From an uncultured Candidatus Melainabacteria bacterium (lineage in GTDB: Bacteria > Cyanobacteriota > Vampirovibrionia > Gastranaerophilales > Gastranaerophilaceae), in NCBI GenBank assembly GCA_934777245.1, contig CAKVND010000008.1, positions 1-53,062 on the forward strand: a stretch of DNA of 53,062 nucleotides. Reading direction: 5' to 3'. The notes beneath the pieces are model-generated. The model saw only the letters and a program-made list of their open reading frames with translations, made no database searches and was not told where the DNA came from. This document shows positions 31,691 through 40,702 of this stretch, piece by piece. A program made the translations under genes and the position numbers. Within the stretch, counting starts at the first letter, position 1, and each line of letters begins with the position of its first letter.

Positions 31691-33652
31691 TTAATAAACA
31701 TTACCGTAAACCCAGTATGTTCTCAAAACTTTTTTCACATAGTTTTTAGTTTCCGGATAAGGAATTTGTTCTACAAACTCGTCGGTATCACTATAAATTA
31801 AATTCGAGAACCAATTTGTAACAGAGCCAATTCCGCCGTTGTAAGCAGTTATTGCGTACAAATCTTTATTACCCAAAACCTTCTTCAAGCTGGAATAATA
31901 TAAACTTCCGGCTGTTATATTTGACGTTTCAACATTCAAGTTTGTAGGAAGATTGTGTTTTGCTACGACTTCATTGTAAGTAGCCGGCATGAGCTGCATT
32001 AGTCCAATTGCGCCAACAGAGCTTTTTACAAACGGATTAAAATGACTTTCTTCTTTGATAATAGATTCTAAAATAATTGGATTATTATCCCCCTTTACTC
32101 TGTCTACAACATCATAATAATGCGTTGGATAAACTAATCTCCATCTTAAATCATCAAAAGAAGGTTTTACATTCAATTCTTCCATACCGTTTCTCGCAAG
32201 AAACGCAGACATTGTATAGTTTCCTTTTTGATATGCAATCCAACTTTGTATAAATTTATCATGTTTGCATAGTTCTTCTACTAAATCATAATCTTTAAGA
32301 TATGCAAGATTTACCACTAGATTATTATCAAGTGATTTTTTGTACGGAAAAACGACAGGTTTAACATTTAATTCTAAAAATGGATATAAACCATCATCCT
32401 TATACAAATTATAATTTGCTCTAAATGCGTAATATGAATCAGGATAGGAGTTTATAACTTGTTTATAATAACTGTTTGCATTTTCATAATGCTTAAGTTT
32501 GTAAGCTATTTTCCCCATAAAATAAGTAACAGCAGGGCTTGATTTTACATTCGGGAATTTCTTTAGGTGCAAGAAGCCGAGCCTTTGCGCGTCCAAGTAT
32601 TTTTTTTGTAAATACTTAGTCATAAACAGGTTGTACAAAGAATCTGCTGAAAATTGTCCGTTAGGATATTTTTCATAAAGAGTTCTAAAACAAGCTTCTT
32701 TTACATTCGATTCAACAACTTCATTACAATTCAGATATGCGATGTAATCTGCACCCGTAGATTTTGCGCCAAGTCCTACAAGCTTATTTATACCATCTTT
32801 TCTTGTGGTAGCAGCTGCAACATAATTATCAATAACCTCATAAACATCTTCTGGTGCGGTATTTATCGCATGTTCTTTTAAACCTAACTCTGTGTAATAA
32901 TTTCCTTTTTCTTTATTTCCGAGTTTATATTCGTTTTTCGCAAAATCTGACCAACTTTCTGATAGTGTAGTTTTATTTAAAAATATTTTTGATTTTTCAA
33001 ATTCACCATTCGCGTAATAACCTTTAGCAATCAGCAAATTATCATAATTAGAAAGTGGTCTGTCAAGTTTAACTATTTCTTCAATGGATTTTAAAGCAAA
33101 ACGTCCGTCCGGAGCTTTTTCTAAATAATTTTTAAAATGATTAAGTGCTTTATCTTGAGATTTTACTAGCCTTTTTGGATTTTTTGGCGGATTAGCGATT
33201 TCAATCATGCCGAGGTAGTATTCAGAAGCTATTGCATAATCGCTTGTCGGGTATTTTTTGATAATTTTTTTGAAATGAGCTTTTGCGTCCTTGTCATTAC
33301 TTTCATACATCAAATTCGCCATATTGTATTCACTTATTGGCGCAATTGATGATTTTGAACCGTTGTGTACGATTCGATTATATTTTTTTATGGCTAGTTC
33401 ATTTTTGCCCATATTTGTGGCACATCTTGCCTGCCTAAAAAGTGCAGAAGGCTTTAATGTTGAACCGCTCGGAACTTTGCCAAACTCTTGATAAGCTTTT
33501 TCATAATCACTTGCTTTATAATCTTCCAGTGCTACAGAATAGTTTTCAACGCCTCTGGCTTCCGATGATGTGTGATTGTATACAAAATATCCGATTGTAA
33601 ATAGAGCTAAGAAAACTACTATATACAAATCATACTTTTTTCTTCTTCTCAT
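31691..33652 (-). CDS. slt: Soluble-type lytic murein transglycosylase with TPR superhelix
   Basis: The 653-residue protein has an N-terminal membrane anchor (about 8-27) and a long TPR-like alpha-superhelix (about 35-500). The C-terminal SLT domain (about 525-650) has the catalytic Glu535 in IIKEESHF, plus GLMQLMPAT and AITAYNGG. It cleaves glycan strands with 1,6-anhydro formation. Compared with E. coli Slt70, the anchor replaces a cleavable signal. It is probably involved in wall remodelling or in making holes for pili. Confidence 0.92.
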   Translation of the reverse strand: MRRRKKYDLYIVVFLALFTIGYFVYNHTSSEARGVENYSVALEDYKASDYEKAYQEFGKVPSGSTLKPSALFRQARCATNMGKNELAIKKYNRIVHNGSKSSIAPISEYNMANLMYESNDKDAKAHFKKIIKKYPTSDYAIASEYYLGMIEIANPPKNPKRLVKSQDKALNHFKNYLEKAPDGRFALKSIEEIVKLDRPLSNYDNLLIAKGYYANGEFEKSKIFLNKTTLSESWSDFAKNEYKLGNKEKGNYYTELGLKEHAINTAPEDVYEVIDNYVAAATTRKDGINKLVGLGAKSTGADYIAYLNCNEVVESNVKEACFRTLYEKYPNGQFSADSLYNLFMTKYLQKKYLDAQRLGFLHLKKFPNVKSSPAVTYFMGKIAYKLKHYENANSYYKQVINSYPDSYYAFRANYNLYKDDGLYPFLELNVKPVVFPYKKSLDNNLVVNLAYLKDYDLVEELCKHDKFIQSWIAYQKGNYTMSAFLARNGMEELNVKPSFDDLRWRLVYPTHYYDVVDRVKGDNNPIILESIIKEESHFNPFVKSSVGAIGLMQLMPATYNEVVAKHNLPTNLNVETSNITAGSLYYSSLKKVLGNKDLYAITAYNGGIGSVTNWFSNLIYSDTDEFVEQIPYPETKNYVKKVLRTYWVYGNVY

Positions 33653-33689
33653 TCAAATTTATCCCAACTAATAATTAAACTCTTTCCCA

Positions 33690-33717
33690 AAACAAAAGAC
33701 CAAGGTCTTTTCTAATA
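33690..33717 (-). terminator. Possible terminator between the sigma-factor and slt genes
   Basis: On the minus strand, AAAAGACC-TT-GGTCTTTT is followed by GTTTT. The palindrome is near-perfect but its central loop is short, so confidence is limited. Confidence 0.45.
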
Positions 33718-33832
33718 CTTCTATTTTAATATAGAAACATGCAAAAACAAAATTCTGTAATAAAAAATTACATTTTATCAAACGAAATATTTATATGGAA
33801 CGAAACAATAAAAAATAATTATAGAAAAAAGC

Positions 33833-34528
33833 CTAATAATCAACTCTTCCACGACTCTTTAAATACTCTCGAATTTGATTCAAAGAGAACTGTACAATTC
33901 TGGTAATTCTTGAAGGCGAAAGTCCAACCATTGTTGCAATATCTTTTGCCTGCATGTTTCTGTAAAAACGATATTCAACGACGGTACGTTCTTTTTGAGG
34001 TAATTTGGCAATGGCTTGTTTAATAAGTTTGCTCATTTCTACAATTTCTGCCTGCTCATCCGGCAATGCAGCAGGGTCTTTGATGAAATCAAATGGAGAC
34101 GCGTTATCAGTTGCGGCAGCTGCTAAACCATCGATTGATAAGATTGTTTCATAAACAGCTTCTCTAACTTTTGTAGGTGATATACTAAATCCCATGTCTT
34201 CAGAATTTTCGTCATCATTTCCCGCAACTGCATCCGAAACGTAGTTATCAGCGTCGCCATCTTCTTTTTTGTGCTTCATTGTGTACCACTTATATCTGTG
34301 GCGTAATTCATTTCTAATAGCCCATTTAACTGCAGTTCCTATATACGCTTCATTATAATGAGCAAGTTGTTCTTCTGTTTTACCTTTAATCAAAGTTTGA
34401 ATGGCAATAATACCTATACTAACCAATTCTTCATACTCAATCATATGGTTAGGTATACGTCTATGCTCTACTCTCGCAATTTTTTGTACAATACCGAGAT
34501 ATTGTTTGATTAAAGTTTTATTTTCCAT
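33833..34528 (-). CDS. FliA/SigF-type (sigma-28 family) RNA polymerase sigma factor
   Basis: The 231-residue protein has sigma region 2 (about 5-85; LIKQYLGIVQKIARVEHRRI, YEELVSIGIIAIQ, then a WAIRNELRHRYKWY segment). An acidic linker (about 88-112) and region 4 (about 170-228; KLPQKERTVVEYRFYRNMQA then KDIATMVGLSPSRITRIVQF) follow. Region 1.1 is absent, as in group 3 factors. FliA-family proteins read TAAAGTTT-N11-GCCGATAA promoters, and two such sites occur in this window. It has its own TTGAAA-17-TATGAT promoter. No anti-sigma gene is adjacent. Confidence 0.82.
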   Translation of the reverse strand: MENKTLIKQYLGIVQKIARVEHRRIPNHMIEYEELVSIGIIAIQTLIKGKTEEQLAHYNEAYIGTAVKWAIRNELRHRYKWYTMKHKKEDGDADNYVSDAVAGNDDENSEDMGFSISPTKVREAVYETILSIDGLAAAATDNASPFDFIKDPAALPDEQAEIVEMSKLIKQAIAKLPQKERTVVEYRFYRNMQAKDIATMVGLSPSRITRIVQFSLNQIREYLKSRGRVDY

Positions 34529-34555
34529 CTTTTCTTATTAAACTAACCTTATTCT

Positions 34556-34584
34556 ATCATACCCTGATTTTAATATTTTTTCAA
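34556..34584 (-). promoter_or_regulatory. Housekeeping promoter of the sigma-factor gene
   Basis: TTGAAA (34579-34584), 17 bp, TATGAT (34556-34561) on the minus strand. It gives a leader of about 20 bases. Confidence 0.65.
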
Positions 34585-34609
34585 GATGTTGAAATATAAA
34601 TTATTATAC

Positions 34610-34637
34610 TTAACAAGAGAGAATTTTATAGTATAAT
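34610..34637 (+). promoter_or_regulatory. Promoter of wecB, leaderless design
   Basis: TTAACA (34610-34615), 16 bp, TATAAT (34632-34637), then 6 bases to the ATG. No Shine-Dalgarno could fit in the transcript. Confidence 0.65.
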
Positions 34638-34643
34638 ATTTTT

Positions 34644-35759
34644 ATGAAAAACATTATTTTTATATTTGGAACACGCCCGGAAATTATTAAACTTGCGCCT
34701 GTAATACTGGAAATGAAGAAGTATCCGCAAGATTATAACGTGATTATTTGTAATACAGAACAACAAAAACAACTTTCAAACCAAACATTGGCTTATTTCG
34801 GTTTGAAGGCTGATATTAACCTTGATTGTATGAGAGAAAATCAATCACTTTCATCTGTTCAAGCTAGAATTCTTACATCATTGGATAAAGTATTCTCCGA
34901 GCACGAAATTGACGCGACAATTGTTCAAGGCGATACAATGACTGTCTTATGTGGGGCTCTAACAAGTTTTTATCACAAAATTCCTGTGTTCCACGTAGAA
35001 GCAGGACTTCGTTCGTATGATATTTACGAGCCATTTCCGGAAGAAGTTATGCGCCAGATGACTTCGCGCGTGGCAGCTTTACATTTTGCTCCAACCGAAG
35101 TCAACAAAAAAGCTTTGTTAAAAGAAGACATTGCTGAAGATAAAATCCATGTAGTAGGTAATACTGTAATTGACGCTCTTTTCTGCTTATCTAAAGAAGT
35201 CATCGAAAACTCTGAAAAATTTTATGCAGAAAAAGGAATTAAGATTGATGATAAGCTAGTTTTAATAACTGCTCACAGGCGTGAAAATCATGGAGAAAGA
35301 ATCGATAGAATTATAGAGGCAATCAGTTATTTGGCTAAAAAATATACAGATCATACTTTTGTAATTCCGGTTCATCCAAACCCAAATGTTAAGAATAAAA
35401 TTCACGAACATTTAGGAAGTTTTACAAATATTCACCTTTTAACTCCGTTGGATTATCCTTATTTAGTTTATTTAATGAAGCATGCGAAACTTATCTTGAC
35501 TGATTCCGGCGGAATTCAAGAAGAAGCACCTTCATTTGCTTGCCCAACTCTTGTAATGCGCTATGAAACCGAAAGAAAAGAAGGCGTTGAAGCCGGAGTT
35601 TCTAAATTGGTTGGTGCTGATTATGACAAGATTCTGGAAGAAAGCGAAAAAGTGTTATCTTCTACAAAAGAAAATACCCGCTTAAAAGCTCAAAACCCAT
35701 ACGGCGACGGCACCGCATCAATTCAGATTGAAAAGATTATTAGAAGATATTTTGCGTAA
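34644..35759 (+). CDS. wecB: UDP-N-acetylglucosamine 2-epimerase (non-hydrolysing)
   Basis: It interconverts UDP-GlcNAc and UDP-ManNAc for surface polysaccharide. The 371-residue protein has the family start FIFGTRPEIIKLAPVI. It also has VQGDTMTVL, HVEAGLRSYDIYEPFPEE and ITAHRRENHG with the conserved His, and TDSGGIQEEAPSFACP for UDP binding. The length is canonical. It is transcribed alone, divergently from the sigma-factor gene, and its only promoter gives a leaderless transcript. Confidence 0.96.
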   Translation: MKNIIFIFGTRPEIIKLAPVILEMKKYPQDYNVIICNTEQQKQLSNQTLAYFGLKADINLDCMRENQSLSSVQARILTSLDKVFSEHEIDATIVQGDTMTVLCGALTSFYHKIPVFHVEAGLRSYDIYEPFPEEVMRQMTSRVAALHFAPTEVNKKALLKEDIAEDKIHVVGNTVIDALFCLSKEVIENSEKFYAEKGIKIDDKLVLITAHRRENHGERIDRIIEAISYLAKKYTDHTFVIPVHPNPNVKNKIHEHLGSFTNIHLLTPLDYPYLVYLMKHAKLILTDSGGIQEEAPSFACPTLVMRYETERKEGVEAGVSKLVGADYDKILEESEKVLSSTKENTRLKAQNPYGDGTASIQIEKIIRRYFA

Positions 35760-35789
35760 TTGCAAAATTTGTCCGGTAAAAATTTAATA

Positions 35790-35971
35790 CCCTCTCCCGC
35801 CTTCTAGTTTTCCTCTCCATGTAGAATTGAAGAAGAGAGGAGTAATATGTGTTTGTTTAAATGTTAATGGATTGCTTTGTCGCCAAAATTGCTGTCGCTC
35901 CTCGCAATGACCGGAAGTTGAACTCCCCCGTGTTGCGTCATTACAAGGGCGTTTAGCCCGTGACAATCCAG
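35790..35971. repeat. Composite of two dispersed palindromic repeats
   Basis: A CCCTCTCCC/GAGAGGAG unit (35790-35841) is followed by a larger palindrome (about 35868-35971) opening with TGGATTGCTTTGTCGCC and CTCGCAATGACC. It closes with GTCATTACAAGGGCG and CCGTGACAATCCA. The second is of the ATTGC...GCAATGAC type common in many bacterial genomes. The minus-strand frame across it is an artefact of the repeat. Together they fill most of the gap 35760-36087. Confidence 0.65.
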
Positions 35972-36008
35972 CTTTTTATTAAACATTACTAAATATTCTG
36001 TAAATAAT

Positions 36009-36058
36009 TGTAACAATCTTAGTAAAAATGCTAAAGTTTTTCAAAAAAATGCCGATAG
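36009..36058 (+). promoter_or_regulatory. Sigma-28-type promoter with upstream motif (acidic protein gene)
   Basis: TAAAGTTT (36032-36039), 11 bp, GCCGATAG (36051-36058), one mismatch to the full 16-base FliA consensus. TGTAACAATCTTAGTAA begins 23 bases before the -35, as at 18463. AAAGGG and the ATG follow 30 bases downstream. Confidence 0.75.
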
Positions 36059-36087
36059 TTATTTTGTAAGATAACAAAGGGTAAACT

Positions 36088-37554
36088 ATGAGAAAATTAA
36101 AAGGAATTATAATTAATGGTGAGTGGTTAGGTGAAAACGTTGTTATAAATGGCATGTTTAGAACAATTAGTTCTATGGCACCTTTTGTTATGCTTGAATT
36201 TGTTAAGCTAATTAATCAAATTGATAAGCTGGATGAAGCTGTTACTATTAAAAAGTTTAATTTTTTAGACAATAATAGTATTGAAATTGAGTTTACAAAT
36301 TCTCAAATTGACGGTTTGGCTGATTTATATTTTCATTTGCATAATGGAATTCCTGAATTAACGGACAAAAATCTTACATTCTTTGCTCCTAATTCTCCTG
36401 TTAAAGAAGTAATATCTAAAGAAAATGCAGAAGAATGTATTACAGAAGATGTTAAAGATATTATAGAGGAACTTCCGACTATCGATAAAAAACAAGATGA
36501 CATAATCTATGATGCGGAAATTTCAGAAGAAGCAGATGTTAAAGAAATAAAAAATGAAACCTGTATATCAGAAGAAAAAATTGAAGAAAATCCTGAAAAT
36601 ACGATTACTGATTTGTATGAAGAAAAAATTCAACCAGAAGAAATTAAGCAAGAAGTTGTTTCAGCCGAAAATATGTCAGAAGCACTTGAAAAAACACAAA
36701 ACGCAATTTCTATGCTGGTAAATGATTTAGCAAAAAATGCTCAAAATATTCCGCCGGTTCAAATTCAAGTTCTCCAAGCGCCAACTCAACAAGTGCCGAC
36801 TGAACAAAAAAATTCAGAATCTTTAACTCAAACAATTTCTCAAGCCGTTGCTCAAGAAAATATTGAAGCGAGAAATGAAATAGAAGAACATGAAGAAAAT
36901 ATTTCTAATAATCTTGCAGAATCTTTTACAACTGAACCTGAATTTAAGAAAGAAGATTGCATTATAGAATCTGTATTTGAAGATGAGTCTGAAAATGCAA
37001 CTACTGCAGACGAAATCGAAGCTATTGAAGAGACTTTTGCAGGAAATAATAATGTTAATACAATGGAGTCAAAAGATGTCGAAACAATAGATTTCAAAGA
37101 AGAAGAAATAGAAGCACTTAAAGAACAACCGACAGAAGCTGAAGTAATAGCTGAAACTGATGAATTAGCAGAATCAAATGAAGAATTAAATTCTGATACT
37201 AATGAAGAAGAAATACAAGAATGTTTAGCGGGATTTTATGAAGTGTCTAAAAGCAATGAAATTGAAGAGATTTGCGCACAAAATCCGGATAGCATTGTTA
37301 TGCAAGCAATGTTAAGTGAAATGCTTGTTTTAAAAGAAGAACTTAATAAACTGAAAGAAGAACCACAAAAACCGGATGTTACATCTTTTTGGAGTGACAA
37401 CGACAAAAAAGGCAACTATATAGATGACGATGATGCAGATTTTAGAATTATGGGCAGCGAAAAAAGAATTAATGCAAGTATTTTAGATGAAGACATGTTT
37501 GTTGCAGGAAATAAACTCTATAAATGGGGTGATATGCTTTATTTGGAAGAATAA
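36088..37554 (+). CDS. Large acidic protein of unknown function
   Basis: The 488-residue protein has a folded-looking N-terminal domain (1-110, MRKLKGIIINGEWLGENVVI) and a long Glu-rich, repetitive, probably disordered middle (115-400). A short conserved-looking C-terminus (about 430-488) includes DDDDADFRIMGSEKR and YKWGDMLYLEE. No signal or membrane segment is present. A near-perfect sigma-28-type promoter drives it, suggesting a motility, pilus or surface-linked regulon. The layout, two ordered ends joined by an acidic linker, suggests a tether or scaffold. I recognise no family. It converges on the TPR gene with a 16-base overlap. Confidence 0.7.
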   Translation: MRKLKGIIINGEWLGENVVINGMFRTISSMAPFVMLEFVKLINQIDKLDEAVTIKKFNFLDNNSIEIEFTNSQIDGLADLYFHLHNGIPELTDKNLTFFAPNSPVKEVISKENAEECITEDVKDIIEELPTIDKKQDDIIYDAEISEEADVKEIKNETCISEEKIEENPENTITDLYEEKIQPEEIKQEVVSAENMSEALEKTQNAISMLVNDLAKNAQNIPPVQIQVLQAPTQQVPTEQKNSESLTQTISQAVAQENIEARNEIEEHEENISNNLAESFTTEPEFKKEDCIIESVFEDESENATTADEIEAIEETFAGNNNVNTMESKDVETIDFKEEEIEALKEQPTEAEVIAETDELAESNEELNSDTNEEEIQECLAGFYEVSKSNEIEEICAQNPDSIVMQAMLSEMLVLKEELNKLKEEPQKPDVTSFWSDNDKKGNYIDDDDADFRIMGSEKRINASILDEDMFVAGNKLYKWGDMLYLEE

Positions 37555-38861
37555 AGCTGAGATACAGGCATTGTTGTAATCAGAGTTTTAAACTTTTCAT
37601 CTTTGTATAAATATATATCAATACTATAACGTTCTAATTCCGAACGAGTAAAAATGTTTTTACCGAAAATTACTTCAACCTCCGGCGATTCGCCTCCATT
37701 AGAACAAAGCGGTTTTGATTTATCCGCAAAAGTTTTGCTAACAGTTTCTAAAACCCTATTATCTTGTTTTAAAATAAAATCTGCTCTCAATATTCTTATA
37801 TCATTATTTGAGACGTTTTTTAGTTTAAATTTAGATTTTAATTTATATTTAAAAAATATTTTTCGCACTTTAAATGAATCTAACAACACTTCGATGTCAT
37901 TTTTATAAACAACCTTTTGATTTACAAAAATATCTACAGAATGAATTTTATATCTATAATATTTTGCTTGAATATTATTTCCTTCTAAATCTGCTATATT
38001 GGCAGATTTCATAAGCGCTTTATTAAACACGCCGTAGTCAATATTTTGCGGTTCTTTTTCTAAAAGAGGTTCAAAATATTTTACAGATTTTTGCGGATCT
38101 AAATCTGAATAAATAATCGCTAGCTTATATTTTATTTTAAAATCATCAGGACTATATTTTTCAGCCATTTCTAAAAATCGTACAGCATCCGAATTTTGTC
38201 CACGTTTAACTAATACATCTGCAGTTTCTACATAAGCATTTACAACTCTTTCAAGTATAGATTTGTCAACAACTTTATCTTTTTTTGCAAATTTATCGTA
38301 ATAATATTTTGCTTTTTCATAACTTTTAGCTGCACTTAAAAATTTACCTATGGAATAATATTTATCTCCCATTACAATATATGCGCGAGTTTTAAATTTA
38401 ATTAATTTTGTATTTTGAATATCTTCCAGCGAATTTATTAGTTTTTCTGCATCTTTGAATTTTTCTTGCGCAGTTAAAACAACAACTAATTTATAATAAG
38501 GAGTATAATTCCCGCAATTAGCCCTCTCTAGTGCCAATTCGTAAGCAAATTGAGCATTTTTGTAATCTTGAATTGTTTCATAGAGATTGCCGACTTGCAT
38601 GCATATTGCGTATTTTTTATTTTTCAAATCCTTTAACAAATCCGACTGAACAATAATTTGACGTGCCACAGCTTCATCCATTTTGAACTGTTCTTCAGGA
38701 TTAACATAAAGATTTCGAATCATCTCACTTCTGGCATGTATCGCTAAAACAACAGTAAAAACAAGAGCAAAAGAGAATGAAAAACCAATAGTCCTTAAAT
38801 ATTCCATAAGGATTTGCTGTTTTGTTTTCATATATTTACTTTTTTTGTTTTTTTTAATCAT
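37539..38861 (-). CDS. Membrane-anchored TPR protein
   Basis: The 440-residue protein has a short basic N-terminus, one transmembrane helix (about 25-43, IGFSFSFALVFTVVLAI) and tetratricopeptide-like repeats (about 85-290; GNLYETIQDYKNAQFAYELA, GDKYYSIGKFLSAAKSYEKA). A C-terminal beta-rich domain of about 120 residues (VRKIFFKYKLKSKFKLKNVS) follows. The start overlaps the mgtC stop by 8 bases. The architecture suggests a protein-protein adaptor at the periplasmic face. Partner unknown. Confidence 0.75.
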   Translation of the reverse strand: MIKKNKKSKYMKTKQQILMEYLRTIGFSFSFALVFTVVLAIHARSEMIRNLYVNPEEQFKMDEAVARQIIVQSDLLKDLKNKKYAICMQVGNLYETIQDYKNAQFAYELALERANCGNYTPYYKLVVVLTAQEKFKDAEKLINSLEDIQNTKLIKFKTRAYIVMGDKYYSIGKFLSAAKSYEKAKYYYDKFAKKDKVVDKSILERVVNAYVETADVLVKRGQNSDAVRFLEMAEKYSPDDFKIKYKLAIIYSDLDPQKSVKYFEPLLEKEPQNIDYGVFNKALMKSANIADLEGNNIQAKYYRYKIHSVDIFVNQKVVYKNDIEVLLDSFKVRKIFFKYKLKSKFKLKNVSNNDIRILRADFILKQDNRVLETVSKTFADKSKPLCSNGGESPEVEVIFGKNIFTRSELERYSIDIYLYKDEKFKTLITTMPVSQLYSSK

Positions 38862-39573
38862 TAAGTTCCTGAATAGTTATAGAATCTAAATCTGCTAACA
38901 CATTTAAATTATCATAAAGTTCTTTAACCACTTTTTTATGAGCGACTTCAAAAGTACAAGAAATTTTTGATTTTACAGAATTTTCGATTAACTTCTTAGA
39001 TGTAAAATCATACATGCAATCCACCTTAGATACTAAATAATCGTGAATTTTTTTTACATCATCACCAGCACAATGAATAATAATTCTATACCTTTTTGAT
39101 TGTTTAGAACTTGAAGGTAGAAATTGTTTTTCGAAAATTCTTATCAAAGTTAACACAGCAACACTCAAAACTGTTGCAAAAATAGCAATTCCATACATTC
39201 CTGCACCACAAGCCATACCGATACTTGCAGCTATCCACAAAGTTGCAGCTGTTGTTAAACCAAATACCATAGGCCCGTTTCTTAAAACAGTTCCGGCGCC
39301 GATGAAACCAATACCGGTAACAATTTGTGCTGCAACACGAGATGTGTCTCTAATACCAGTTGCCTGATGTAAAATGACATTATCACCTTGCGCAAAGGTT
39401 GGAAAACCGTAAATTGAAATAATTGTAAAAATACAAGCACCTAAGGTTACAAGAATATGCGTTCTTAAACCGGCGTATTTATTTGTAAGCTCTCTTTCTA
39501 AGCCGAGCGCAAAACCTAAAACCAGCGCCATTAGCAGTCTTATAACAAATTCCGAATTAAATAATGATTCCAT
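38854..39573 (-). CDS. mgtC: MgtC/SapB-family membrane protein
   Basis: The 239-residue protein has about four N-terminal transmembrane helices. They carry the MgtC motifs FALGLERELTNKYAGLRTHI and GIGFIGAGTVLRNG. A C-terminal cytoplasmic ACT-like domain (about 155-239) follows. In pathogens MgtC modulates ATP synthase and supports growth at low magnesium; SapB-type roles elsewhere are unclear. GGAGAGAG precedes the ATG. It is the first gene of a pair with the TPR protein. Confidence 0.88.
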   Translation of the reverse strand: MESLFNSEFVIRLLMALVLGFALGLERELTNKYAGLRTHILVTLGACIFTIISIYGFPTFAQGDNVILHQATGIRDTSRVAAQIVTGIGFIGAGTVLRNGPMVFGLTTAATLWIAASIGMACGAGMYGIAIFATVLSVAVLTLIRIFEKQFLPSSSKQSKRYRIIIHCAGDDVKKIHDYLVSKVDCMYDFTSKKLIENSVKSKISCTFEVAHKKVVKELYDNLNVLADLDSITIQELND

Positions 39574-39658
39574 CTAAACTCTCTCCATATAAAGAACATA
39601 ATACACTATTTAAAGCAAAAATACAACGCTTAGAGTAGGCATGCAAAGGTCTTTAGTG

Positions 39659-39664
39659 TATAAT
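39659..39664 (+). promoter_or_regulatory. -10 box of dgt, leaderless design
   Basis: TATAAT ends 6 bases before the ATG at 39671, with a weak TAGGCA -35 17 bp upstream. It is the third case of identical TATAAT-N6-ATG spacing. Confidence 0.55.
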
Positions 39665-39670
39665 TTAGCT

Positions 39671-40702
39671 ATGAACACTGAATATAAGACCATTAAAGAT
39701 ACATTAGAACAGCGCGAAATGGAACTTTTAAGTCCTTATGCAACTAAATGTTTAAACTCACAAGGCCGAAAACGCAAACGCGAAGAGCAATTTGAAATAA
39801 GGACAGAGTTTCAAAGAGACAGAGATAAAATTTTACATTCTAAATCCTTTAGACGCTTAAAACACAAGACTCAGGTCTTTTTATCTCCATTTAATGACCA
39901 TTTTAGAACAAGATTGACGCATACGCTTGAAGTTGCTCAAATAGGACGTACGATGGCTCGTGCCTTAAACCTGAATGAAGATTTAGTTGAAGCAATATCA
40001 CTAGGACATGATTTGGGACATACAGCCTTTGGGCATTGCGGAGAAGGGACATTAGACGAACTTTTACCGACCGGTTTCCACCATAATTTACAGAGTGTTA
40101 GAGTTGTCGAAGTTTTAGAAGACATGAATCTTTGCAAAGAAACTGTTGACGGAATTTTAACCCACACATGGGGATATAAACCAAAAACACCTGAAGCTCA
40201 AATCGTTCAATACGCAGATAAGATTGCATATATAAATCACGATATAGAAGATTCAGTAAGAGCCGGAATTATATCTGAAAATGATTTACCCGCTGATTGC
40301 GTGAAATACTTTACTTCTAATCAATCTGTAAGGTTAGGCAAAATGATTACAGATGTTATTACCAATTCATTAGATAAGCCTAAAGTTACGATGTCCGAAG
40401 AAGGCTGGTTTTATGTAACAAAACTACGTACTTGGATGTTTGATAATGTTTATTTAGACCCAATTGCAAAAGCTGAAGAAAAAAAAGCTAAAAATATTAT
40501 TCGCTCATTATTTGAGTATTATATTAATATGCTTCAACCTTATTATGATGCAGAAGAAATTCCGCAAATTGTAACTGACCATATTTCCGGAATGACAGAT
40601 CAGTATGCAATAAGACGTTACAAAGACTTGTTTATTCCTATGCCATTGGCCGATAAAACTAGTGATGATGCCCTGCTTAAGAAAGCTCGTGAAAGAGAAT
40701 GA
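39671..40702 (+). CDS. dgt: dGTP triphosphohydrolase-like HD-domain protein
   Basis: The 343-residue enzyme hydrolyses dNTPs (typically dGTP) to nucleoside and triphosphate. The HD metal motif is intact: TRLTHTLEVAQIGR, LGHDLGHTAFGH, and a distal Asp in QYADKIAYINHDIEDS. The KSFRRLKHKTQVFL start is diagnostic of dGTPase type 2. I use the ATG at 39671 because the -10 box lies inside the longer reading from 39641. It is coupled to the lipoate-ligase-family gene by a 4-base overlap. Confidence 0.9.
   Translation: MNTEYKTIKDTLEQREMELLSPYATKCLNSQGRKRKREEQFEIRTEFQRDRDKILHSKSFRRLKHKTQVFLSPFNDHFRTRLTHTLEVAQIGRTMARALNLNEDLVEAISLGHDLGHTAFGHCGEGTLDELLPTGFHHNLQSVRVVEVLEDMNLCKETVDGILTHTWGYKPKTPEAQIVQYADKIAYINHDIEDSVRAGIISENDLPADCVKYFTSNQSVRLGKMITDVITNSLDKPKVTMSEEGWFYVTKLRTWMFDNVYLDPIAKAEEKKAKNIIRSLFEYYINMLQPYYDAEEIPQIVTDHISGMTDQYAIRRYKDLFIPMPLADKTSDDALLKKARERE

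Noticed and set aside
35784..35966. 60-codon minus-strand open frame
   Set aside because: It lies entirely within dispersed palindromic repeats and has a composition unlike local genes.
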